Assembly: GCF_900129245.1 (NCBI RefSeq)
Contig: NZ_FQUT01000001.1
Span: 372,001 to 436,000, forward strand
DNA from: Chryseobacterium arachidis
GTDB lineage: Bacteria > Bacteroidota > Bacteroidia > Flavobacteriales > Weeksellaceae
DNA length: 64,000 bases
Direction: 5' to 3'
Notes under the pieces: model-generated
Seen by the model: only the letters and a program-made list of their open reading frames with translations
Database searches by the model: none
Told to the model about the DNA's origin: nothing
Program-made: the position numbers and the translations under genes
Shown here: positions 25,999 through 33,180 of the stretch, piece after piece
Numbering within the stretch: position 1 is the first letter of the stretch
Layout: every line of letters begins with the position of its first letter

Positions 25999-27162
25999 AT
26001 GAACATAGAAAATATACAGATCCAGATAAAAACATTCTTCGGATTAGAGCAGATTTTGGCTGAAGAAATTAAAAAATTGGGAGGCAGAAAGGTTGAGGTT
26101 AAAAACCGTGCGGTGAATTGCGAAGGTGATTTGGGGTTTCTTTATAAAATTAATTATTCTGCAAGAACGGCTTTAAAAATCTTAGTTCCGATTCATGAAT
26201 TCAAGGCTTTCAACCAGCATCAGTTTTATGACAGGCTTTTTAAAATGGAATGGGAACAGTTCATGGATGTTGATCAGTCCTTTGCGATCGATGCAACAGT
26301 AAATTCTGAAACGTTCAAACATTCACAATTCGTGACTTTAAAGATGAAAGATGCGATCGTGGATTATTTTCAGGAAAAATTCAAAAGACGTCCGAATGTA
26401 GAGCCCAAACATCCGGATATTAAATTTCATCTTCATATCGACAGAGAATTGGTGACCATTTCTTTGGATTCTTCCGGTGATGCTTTGTTTAAAAGAGGAT
26501 ACAGAAGAGAACAGGGTGAGGCACCGATTAATGAAGTTCTTGCCAGCGGAATGCTACAATTGGCAGGCTGGGACGGAAAAGGTAATTTCCTTGATCCGAT
26601 GTGTGGTTCCGGGACGCTTTTAATTGAAGCGGCTATGATTGCAATGGATCTTCCGGCTCAGATTTTCAGAAAAAGATTTGCTTTCCAAAACTGGAAAAAT
26701 TATGACGCAGATTTGTTTACGAAAATAAAAGAATTCAGAATCAATCGTGTAAGAGAATTTACAGGAAAAATTGTAGGTTATGATATCGACGCAAGAATGC
26801 TGAATGCGGCGAGAATGAATATTGAAGCAGCCGAAATGGAAGACGTTATTGAAGTGAAAAAACAGAATTTCTTTGATTCTAAAAAAGAGCTTTTCCCTTT
26901 GTTAATGGTCTTCAATCCGCCTTATGATGAAAGGATTTCGATTAATGATGATGATTTCTACAAAAAAATAGGAGATACCTTCAAAACTCACTATCCGAAT
27001 ACTTTAGCATGGCTGATTTCTTCTGATCTGGAAGCTGTAAAGAAAATTGGCCTTCGTCCGTCAAGAAAAATCAAACTTTTCAACGGAAAATTAGAGACGA
27101 GATTCCTTCAGTATGAAATGTATGAGGGTACGAAAAAAGTACATAAATTAGAAGATAAATAA
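25999..27162 (+). CDS. THUMP-domain rRNA N2-guanine methyltransferase (RlmL-like)
   Basis: A 387-residue RNA methyltransferase that probably modifies 23S rRNA guanine. The N terminus has a ferredoxin-like and THUMP RNA-binding domain (about 1-165). The Rossmann domain has motif I FLDPMCGSGTLLIEAAMIA, the acidic YDIDARML, and the catalytic NPPYDERI motif. Compared with E. coli RlmKL, only the RlmL half is present. ATG at 25999 is chosen because of the promoter box just before it. It is divergent from the methyltransferase-ZIP pair and followed by a terminator. Confidence 0.92.
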   Translation: MNIENIQIQIKTFFGLEQILAEEIKKLGGRKVEVKNRAVNCEGDLGFLYKINYSARTALKILVPIHEFKAFNQHQFYDRLFKMEWEQFMDVDQSFAIDATVNSETFKHSQFVTLKMKDAIVDYFQEKFKRRPNVEPKHPDIKFHLHIDRELVTISLDSSGDALFKRGYRREQGEAPINEVLASGMLQLAGWDGKGNFLDPMCGSGTLLIEAAMIAMDLPAQIFRKRFAFQNWKNYDADLFTKIKEFRINRVREFTGKIVGYDIDARMLNAARMNIEAAEMEDVIEVKKQNFFDSKKELFPLLMVFNPPYDERISINDDDFYKKIGDTFKTHYPNTLAWLISSDLEAVKKIGLRPSRKIKLFNGKLETRFLQYEMYEGTKKVHKLEDK

Positions 27163-27169
27163 AAATTAG

Positions 27170-27195
27170 ACCTTCCGTTTTCGGAAGGTTTTTTT
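27170..27195 (+). terminator. Intrinsic terminator of THUMP methyltransferase
   Basis: An 8-bp perfect stem (ACCTTCCG/CGGAAGGT), TTTT loop, seven-T tail. Confidence 0.85.
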
Positions 27196-27215
27196 ATCAT
27201 CTTAAATAAAAAATA

Positions 27216-27223
27216 TATTTTTG
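27216..27223 (+). promoter_or_regulatory. -7 element upstream of small membrane protein gene
   Basis: TATTTTTG lies 14 bases before the ATG, right after the preceding terminator. Confidence 0.5.
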
Positions 27224-27237
27224 TCAAAACACAAACT

Positions 27238-27636
27238 ATGAATTTCGATTTTCTAGATATTTTTGGCGTTGTAATGGATGTTATGGAATTATTAGGCAGT
27301 AATTCTTCATCTTCATCTTACCATGAAAAATCTAAAATAAAAAAGAAAAGAAAGTATTTTACAGAGACCGTAAGTGCAGTGTTTCTGTTAATTTCTACCG
27401 TTCTGTTGTTTTTAGTTTTTAAAGATCCGCTACCTGCTGAAAATTACGTTCAGACACTTATTGTTGTGTCGTTAATGGGCTTAACTTTATCTTTTCTTGT
27501 TTTTTATATTTTATATGTTTTAGAAAAATATTATTTCAAGAGTGTATTTCAATGGCTGTTGTTCAGTAGCTCTGTAATTTTGTTATTTGTTTCTGCGGTG
27601 TTTTGTATTTATTTTAAATCAGGAATTTTTATATGA
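27238..27636 (+). CDS. Hypothetical small membrane protein
   Basis: A 132-residue protein with a Ser-rich, Lys-rich cytoplasmic N terminus (NSSSSSYHEKSKIKKKRK at about 21-38) and three membrane spans. I do not recognise a family. It has its own promoter box and terminator-bounded position. Its stop codon directly abuts the stop codon of the convergent gene, with no base in between. Confidence 0.65.
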   Translation: MNFDFLDIFGVVMDVMELLGSNSSSSSYHEKSKIKKKRKYFTETVSAVFLLISTVLLFLVFKDPLPAENYVQTLIVVSLMGLTLSFLVFYILYVLEKYYFKSVFQWLLFSSSVILLFVSAVFCIYFKSGIFI

Positions 27637-28476
27637 TTATTTCCAATTAGTTACTCTAGTTAAAAGAAAAATAGCAATATATGCCAAAAAAGCGACAAGT
27701 ATTGATTTCGCCGAAAATAGGATTTCTTTATCAGCTTTTTTTTCCATATTATCTGTATTAGGTTTTAAAAATATTACGTTTTTGTTAGATGAAATTGCTT
27801 GCGAAAACTCATTGTATTCAGGTGACATTTTTGTAATGTATTCAAAGGTTTTTATTTTCTGAAAATCATATTTTTTCATTAACGTATCTCTCGTATAAAG
27901 CAATAAATCATTCATTGCTTTCTTTTGCCTTTCTTCATTGTTCTTTCCTTCGATATCTTTTTTAAATTTTAAACAGTAGAAAATATCATATTTTTCAGAT
28001 TTGAAAGGATAAATATAAATAACTTGTGCATATCTACTTACAGGCTTTTTTTGACTCACGATATGAGAATAAATAATAGGCTGCCGAATTACTTCAAAAT
28101 TTTTTATCACTAAATATCTGCTTTTCGCAGAATAAACACTTTCAATATTCGGTATTTCTTTTGTTTTTATTCCACAATGTGATAATAATTCTACATTAAA
28201 AAGCATGATCAAATAAGAACAAAACATAGATGTAAAGATAATAATGCTTTTTCGGGATGAAGATAAATCTAATTTTTGAACGCAAATTTTTTTAATAAAA
28301 AAGGTTATTGCCAATAAAATTAGAACAGCAATTATCCAAAAATCGCGTCCATATTTGGGTGGAAATTGACGGATGTTAAAAAAATAATAAAGCAAAGAAA
28401 TAATGGTGATATTAGATAATAATGAGAGAATAAAAGTTATCATTGAATATTTAAATTCCTTTACAGCAATTGTCAT
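27637..28476 (-). CDS. Hypothetical membrane protein
   Basis: A 279-residue protein with four predicted spans: three near the N terminus (about 12-30, 44-62, 78-96) and one near the C terminus (LVAFLAYIAIFLL). A soluble domain of about 140 residues lies between them, containing AQVIYIYPFKSEKYDIFY and a Lys/Glu-rich helix. I do not recognise it. It has no operon partner and uses the same few bases for its stop as the convergent neighbour. Confidence 0.6.
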   Translation of the reverse strand: MTIAVKEFKYSMITFILSLLSNITIISLLYYFFNIRQFPPKYGRDFWIIAVLILLAITFFIKKICVQKLDLSSSRKSIIIFTSMFCSYLIMLFNVELLSHCGIKTKEIPNIESVYSAKSRYLVIKNFEVIRQPIIYSHIVSQKKPVSRYAQVIYIYPFKSEKYDIFYCLKFKKDIEGKNNEERQKKAMNDLLLYTRDTLMKKYDFQKIKTFEYITKMSPEYNEFSQAISSNKNVIFLKPNTDNMEKKADKEILFSAKSILVAFLAYIAIFLLTRVTNWK

Positions 28477-28627
28477 TTCATTTGTATTTGAAAATCAAAA
28501 TTACTTAAAAAAAGAAAAATTTAACTAAAAATTTAAATTTTTAGAGATGTTGAAAAATTTCTCAAATAATAATTTGAGATCTATATGTTATTTTATTGTG
28601 TATCCCGTTTAATTAATATGAAACAAG

Positions 28628-28659
28628 TTTGCGCATTCCTCCGTTAATAAGTAATTTTG
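28628..28659 (+). promoter_or_regulatory. Promoter of the glycosyltransferase gene
   Basis: TTTG (28628-28631), a 20-base spacer and TAATTTTG (28652-28659) form a full consensus promoter. It lies inside the longest open frame, and so places the real start after it. Confidence 0.65.
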
Positions 28660-28673
28660 AAAAATTTTCAGAT

Positions 28674-29678
28674 TTGAAGCCTACAATTTCCATTATCGTT
28701 GCCATTTTTAATCGTAAAGACGAACTTTTTGAACTTCTGAACTCTTTAACTGCGCAGACAGACAGAGAGTTTGAAGTGATTATTGTAGATGACGGTTCAC
28801 AGGTTGACCTTAAACCTACGATAGCAAAATTTGAAGAATTTTTACAAATAAAATATTTTAGGAAAGACAATTCCGGACCGGGCTTATCGAGAAATTACGG
28901 AGCCAGAAGAGCTGAAAACGAATGGCTTGTTTTCGTAGATAGTGATGTAATTGTAGAGAAAGATTATATTGAAAGTATTAAAAAAAGCATTGTTGAGATT
29001 CCGTGCGATGCCTTTGGAGGAGCAGATAAAGCGCACAAGGGTTTTAATCTGATGCAGAAAGCGATCTCTTATTCTATGACTTCTGTTTTTACGACAGGTG
29101 GAATCCGCGGGAATAAAAATGCGGTTTCAAAATTCCAGCCCAGAAGTTTTAATATGGGAATAAAAAAAGAGGTGTTTGAAAAAGTTGGAGGTTTTTCAGA
29201 GATGAGAATAGGAGAGGATCCAGACTTGTCGATGACGCTTTGGGAAAATGGATTTACAACTGCTTTTTTTGATAATATTGCGGTATATCACAAAAGAAGG
29301 GTCGATTTTGGGAAGTTCTCAAAACAGGTTTACCAATTCGGTTGTGCAAGACCGATCCTCAACCAGCGACATCCGAATTATGTGAAAATTTCTTTTGCGT
29401 TTCCGACTTTGTTTTTGCTGGGGTATGTTTTAGGATTTATTGAATATTTTATTTTAGGAAAAGGGGTTATTTTAGCACTTTTCGGATTGTATACTTTTAT
29501 GGTTTTGATTCACTCAATGATTGTTACCAAAAATATCGCAATCGCAGGAATGGCGGTTATTTCAACGTATATCCAGATGTTTTCTTATGGTTACGGTTTT
29601 TTAAAGTCATGGATTTTACTGAATGTTTTAAAAATGAAACCTGAAGAAGCTTTTCCAAAACATTTTCATAAGGTTTAG
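28674..29678 (+). CDS. Family 2 glycosyltransferase
   Basis: A 334-residue membrane-associated GT-A enzyme that moves a sugar from a nucleotide sugar to an acceptor, probably for surface polysaccharide. KPTISIIVAIFNRKDELFEL and EVIIVDDGS form the nucleotide-binding fold; LVFVDSDVIV holds the DxD motif; GEDPDLSMTLWENG is the ED acid/base region. Two membrane spans lie near 255-305. The start is TTG: the in-frame TTG at 28674 fits the promoter just upstream and gives MKPTISIIV, whereas an earlier TTG at 28629 lies within the promoter. No ATG exists in this part. Confidence 0.88.
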   Translation: MKPTISIIVAIFNRKDELFELLNSLTAQTDREFEVIIVDDGSQVDLKPTIAKFEEFLQIKYFRKDNSGPGLSRNYGARRAENEWLVFVDSDVIVEKDYIESIKKSIVEIPCDAFGGADKAHKGFNLMQKAISYSMTSVFTTGGIRGNKNAVSKFQPRSFNMGIKKEVFEKVGGFSEMRIGEDPDLSMTLWENGFTTAFFDNIAVYHKRRVDFGKFSKQVYQFGCARPILNQRHPNYVKISFAFPTLFLLGYVLGFIEYFILGKGVILALFGLYTFMVLIHSMIVTKNIAIAGMAVISTYIQMFSYGYGFLKSWILLNVLKMKPEEAFPKHFHKV

Positions 29679-29910
29679 TTTTAACACTAAATTTGTGAGG
29701 CATTACTTTCTAGGGTAATTTTTTAATGAAGATTTTTTTAGCAACTATTTATCTTAGAAAGCAAAGGCAAATAAATTTGCTACGTCAAGCTAGAAACATA
29801 CGCTTCATTAATCAACATGTTGATTCCTCTCTGCTTCTTAAAAATATTTATCATTTAAAATTAAACTTTGCGTTTAAAAAAATGTAATTAGTGTGGAAAG
29901 AATTAAAATA

Positions 29911-29940
29911 ATAAAAGCTGTCGATATCAACAGCTTTTAT
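29911..29940 (-). terminator. Intrinsic terminator of the PLP-enzyme gene
   Basis: A perfect 11-bp stem (ATAAAAGCTGT/ACAGCTTTTAT) with an eight-base loop nine bases past the stop. Confidence 0.75.
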
Positions 29941-29948
29941 AACAATAG

Positions 29949-31175
29949 TTAGAATATAGAAATGGTTTCATGGTTGAGAACGCCTGTTTTTAGCATGCAT
30001 TCTTTCATCTTTTCGTAGGTTCGTTCAATGTCGTGATCCAATCCTATGGAAAATCTGATCAGTCCGTCGGAAATTCCCATCGCCTCTCGTTCTTCTTCCG
30101 GTATTTCAGAAGAGGTTGAGCTTCCTGAGCATGAGAATAATGTTTTGTAAAAGCCTAAACTTACCGCTAAATACCCTAAGTTTTCCTGCTGCATCATTTC
30201 CATCAGTTCATTGGCTTTTTCCGTAGTTCCGGCATCTAAGGTTAATAATCCACCGAATCCGTATTCTTCCTGCATCATCGTTTTCATTAATTCGTGGTTT
30301 TTGTGAGATTTTAATCCGGGATAAGAAACTTTTAATCCATCTTCCTCGAATCTTTTAGCAAGATACATGGCATTGTGACTGTGTTGCTTCATTCTGATGT
30401 GAAGCGTTCGCAGATTTTTAAGAATACTCGCAGATCGGAAACTGTCCATGGTAGGGCCGAGTAGCATGCACGCTCCGGTGTTTACGTTTTTAGTGTCATT
30501 AATGAATTCCTGCGTTCCGCAATAAACCCCGCCTACCGTATCACTGCTTCCATTAATAAATTTAGTTAAAGAATGAATAACAATATCTGCCCCCAATAAT
30601 GTCGGAGAAATAGAAAGTGGTGAGAAAGTATTATCAACAATCAGTTTTAAGTTGTGTTTTTTACAGATTTCCGATAGCTTTCTCAGATCAGCAACTTCCA
30701 ATAACGGGTTGCTCACACTTTCACAAAATATAATTTTAGTGTTTTTTTGTATGGCATTTTCGATAGATTCGAAATTATTGATGTCAAGGAAAGACGTTTC
30801 AATCTGAAATGGCGGAAGAAAATTTTTCATAAAAGCGTACGTTCCACCGTAGATGGTTCTGCTGGAAATAATGTGATCTCCCGATTTACAAACCTGCATT
30901 AAAACAGAAGTGATGGCTCCCATACCTGAAGCCGTAACGTTGGCGGCTTCCGTATTTTCCATTTTTGCCAATGCCTGAGAAAGGTACAGATTCATCGGTG
31001 AAGAATGTCTTGAATATAAATAACAGCCGTCTGCATTTCCCTCAAAGGTATCAAACATGGTTTTTGCAGAAAGGAAAGTGTAAGTAGAACTGTCTGAAAT
31101 TGATGGGTTTACTCCGCCAAATTCGCCAAAATATTGTAAGTCCTGAATTTCATTTGCCGCATTAAAGTCTTTCAT
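29949..31175 (-). CDS. Cys/Met metabolism PLP-dependent enzyme (methionine gamma-lyase-like)
   Basis: A 408-residue pyridoxal-phosphate enzyme of the cystathionine gamma-synthase/methionine gamma-lyase family. The cofactor lysine is in HSLTKFINGSSDTVGG; YSRHSSPMNLYLSQALAKME and VDNTFSPLSISPTLLGADIV are family motifs. The active-site YSR replaces the usual YTR. A divergent Lrp/AsnC regulator gene stands 155 bases away, so catabolism of methionine or a related amino acid under local control is likely. Whether it acts as a lyase or a synthase cannot be read from sequence alone. Confidence 0.9.
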   Translation of the reverse strand: MKDFNAANEIQDLQYFGEFGGVNPSISDSSTYTFLSAKTMFDTFEGNADGCYLYSRHSSPMNLYLSQALAKMENTEAANVTASGMGAITSVLMQVCKSGDHIISSRTIYGGTYAFMKNFLPPFQIETSFLDINNFESIENAIQKNTKIIFCESVSNPLLEVADLRKLSEICKKHNLKLIVDNTFSPLSISPTLLGADIVIHSLTKFINGSSDTVGGVYCGTQEFINDTKNVNTGACMLLGPTMDSFRSASILKNLRTLHIRMKQHSHNAMYLAKRFEEDGLKVSYPGLKSHKNHELMKTMMQEEYGFGGLLTLDAGTTEKANELMEMMQQENLGYLAVSLGFYKTLFSCSGSSTSSEIPEEEREAMGISDGLIRFSIGLDHDIERTYEKMKECMLKTGVLNHETISIF

Positions 31176-31270
31176 ATATACATAGATTTTTCTGTGATAA
31201 ATATGAATAAGTTGAGGAAGTATTACAATGTTATTTTAATTATTTAGAATATAAATCTACTATAATTTAT

Positions 31271-31299
31271 TTTGATAGAAAAAAAGTTTATTATATTTG
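31271..31299 (+). promoter_or_regulatory. Promoter of the Lrp/AsnC regulator gene
   Basis: TTTG (31271-31274), a 17-base spacer and TATATTTG (31292-31299) lie 31 bases before the ATG. Confidence 0.6.
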
Positions 31300-31330
31300 A
31301 TTATTATAAACTTTTAACAAAAATTTATCT

Positions 31331-31789
31331 ATGAACTTTGATGAAATTGATAAAAAACTGCTGCTGTTTTTGCAGGAAGATTCCAAACAAACGACCAAAG
31401 AGCTGTCTTACAAGCTTGGATTGTCGGTGACGGCTGTTTATGAGCGTATCCGAAAACTGGAAAATACAGGGGTGATTTCTAAATATGTAGCGATTCTGGA
31501 CCGTTATAAAGTTAACCGGGATTTTATTGTTCTTTGTCATGTAAAACTAACCCAACATAAAAAAGAATATGTCCTTCAGTTTGAAAAAGAAGTGATGAAT
31601 TTACAGGAAGTTACAGAATGTTTCCATGTAAGCGGTGATTACGATTATATTCTAAAGATCGGAGTAAAAGATATGGAAGATTACCGGAATTTTATGTTAT
31701 CGAAACTCACGACTTTACAACATATCGCAAGCACACACAGTTCTTTCATGATCTCTGAAGTGAAGAATACAACAGCGATTGTGTTGTAA
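31331..31789 (+). CDS. Lrp/AsnC family transcriptional regulator
   Basis: A 152-residue regulator. The N-terminal winged helix-turn-helix reads ELSYKLGLSVTAVYERIRKL; the C-terminal RAM ligand-binding domain includes VTECFHVSGDYDYILKIGV. Such proteins sense amino acids. The gene is divergent from the methionine gamma-lyase-like gene, whose expression it probably controls. Repeat copy C follows its stop and separates it from the convergent bestrophin gene. Confidence 0.95.
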   Translation: MNFDEIDKKLLLFLQEDSKQTTKELSYKLGLSVTAVYERIRKLENTGVISKYVAILDRYKVNRDFIVLCHVKLTQHKKEYVLQFEKEVMNLQEVTECFHVSGDYDYILKIGVKDMEDYRNFMLSKLTTLQHIASTHSSFMISEVKNTTAIVL

Positions 31790-31808
31790 ATATTTTTTAG
31801 GATCTTTT

Positions 31809-31915
31809 TCCCGCTTTTCGCACTCGCTATTTTTTTGGTTCCGGGGCGGCAGCTTCGCTGCCGCCCCGGAACCAAAAAAATGAGCTCAAACAAAGCTGCA
31901 ATCGGGGCTAGGGTA
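31809..31915 (+). repeat. Palindromic repeat family, copy C
   Basis: The best-preserved copy. The left end is CCCGCTTTTCGCACTCGCT; a perfect 25-bp stem follows (31829-31853 with 31857-31881) around TTC; the right end is GAGCTCAAACAAAGCTGCA followed by ATCGGGGCTA. It lies between two convergent genes. Confidence 0.8.
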
Positions 31916-32052
31916 GCAGTCATTCAAATAAAATATAGAAAAAAATCGAAAAATTTACTATTCTGTAGTTATCTCAGTATAGCATTAGAGTTATTGTACT
32001 CAGATTCCTACAGAATGAAAAAAGGCTCTTAAATTAAAAACTTTTAAGTCAA

Positions 32053-33084
32053 CTAAACTAAGACCCCATTTTTAGAGGCAATAGGATCAGGAAGATCTTT
32101 TTCTCCCGTCATTTGCAAAAGGTCAATTTCAATCGTTCTGCAAATCGAAAGCATCGGAATATCAAACATCAGTCCTTCAAAAGGATTTTCAGAATAGTCT
32201 CCCACCAGTTCCATAATGATATAAATCCATCCAATTGTAATACAAAACGGAATGGATGCCCAGATTCCCCAATCACCCAACTTGGCAAATTCACTTACCA
32301 AACCTAAAGGAAGCAGCATAATAAAAATGACATTAAACACAAAAGCTGTGCTCGCAAACTGTCTTGGCAGAGGAAATTTCTTGATTCTTTCTGCCTGTCC
32401 CTGCAACGTATAAAATTCATTAAGGCAATCCTGCAATTGCTTTTGATTAAAATCTGAGATAACATTCATATTTTTCAGCTCATTCACATCCTTTGACTGC
32501 TGAGCAATAAGATAAGTTGCAAAATTCTTATAGTGAGACTGTAGTTCCGCTTCTTCTTCGGATAGATATTTGTTGAGGAAAATAGGAGTCCTTCCGTAAT
32601 CCGGAAATCCGGCTTTGATCAGTCGGTTACGTTTATGGTCGATATTCTTGAACTGTTCTTCTTCCACTTTAATGTGCTCCCATTCAGTGGGGATCAAAAG
32701 CTGTTCACGAAGTTGATACAGCCATGCGATATGGCGGCAGACTATTTTTCTGCGGCGGTCTTCCAGATCGAATTTGCCTACTTCCTCGTTGCCTGTATCG
32801 AACGCATACACCATGGATCCAAGCATCCGGCTCGAATTTACAATACCGCCCCAAATTTTTCTTGCTTCCCACAGTCTGTCATAAGCCTGATTATTTTTAA
32901 AACCTACCAAAAAAGCTTCTGCCGTACCGATAAGTGCAACAGGAACCCAGGGAATGATCATCCACTGCCAATTGAAAAAATGAAAAAGAACTGCAATCAA
33001 CGTACACCAAATGGAAATCAGGATAACATGGAAACCTGACAAATTGAGAACCTGTTTGTAATTGACGTATTTTGTGGTAATCAT
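32053..33084 (-). CDS. Bestrophin-family (UPF0187) anion channel
   Basis: A 343-residue membrane protein of the bacterial bestrophin family, pentameric channels that conduct ions. The family motif FKNNQAYDRLWEARKIWGGIVN is present (about residues 62-83), along with spans near 20-55 and 220-275 and the C-terminal motif GDYSENPFEGLMFDIPMLS. The start MITTKYVNYKQVL fits the family better than an ATG 12 codons upstream. Conductance and physiology are unknown. Confidence 0.93.
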   Translation of the reverse strand: MITTKYVNYKQVLNLSGFHVILISIWCTLIAVLFHFFNWQWMIIPWVPVALIGTAEAFLVGFKNNQAYDRLWEARKIWGGIVNSSRMLGSMVYAFDTGNEEVGKFDLEDRRRKIVCRHIAWLYQLREQLLIPTEWEHIKVEEEQFKNIDHKRNRLIKAGFPDYGRTPIFLNKYLSEEEAELQSHYKNFATYLIAQQSKDVNELKNMNVISDFNQKQLQDCLNEFYTLQGQAERIKKFPLPRQFASTAFVFNVIFIMLLPLGLVSEFAKLGDWGIWASIPFCITIGWIYIIMELVGDYSENPFEGLMFDIPMLSICRTIEIDLLQMTGEKDLPDPIASKNGVLV

Positions 33085-33134
33085 TATAAATGTTGAATTT
33101 TTATAAATCCAAGTTAGCAAAAAGCGTACAAAAA

Positions 33135-33159
33135 AACCTCTAAAAAATTTTTAGAGGTT
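33135..33159 (-). terminator. Intrinsic terminator of the E1 gene
   Basis: A near-perfect inverted repeat AACCTCTAAAAA/TTTTTAGAGGTT flanked by A and T runs stands between the E1 stop and the bestrophin start. Confidence 0.75.
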
Positions 33160-33180
33160 AAATTTTATTTTTTATCCGAA

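Noticed and set aside
27238..28476. Two abutting unknown membrane genes as a toxin-immunity pair
   Set aside because: They are convergent, have separate promoters, and neither shows toxin motifs or an export signal.
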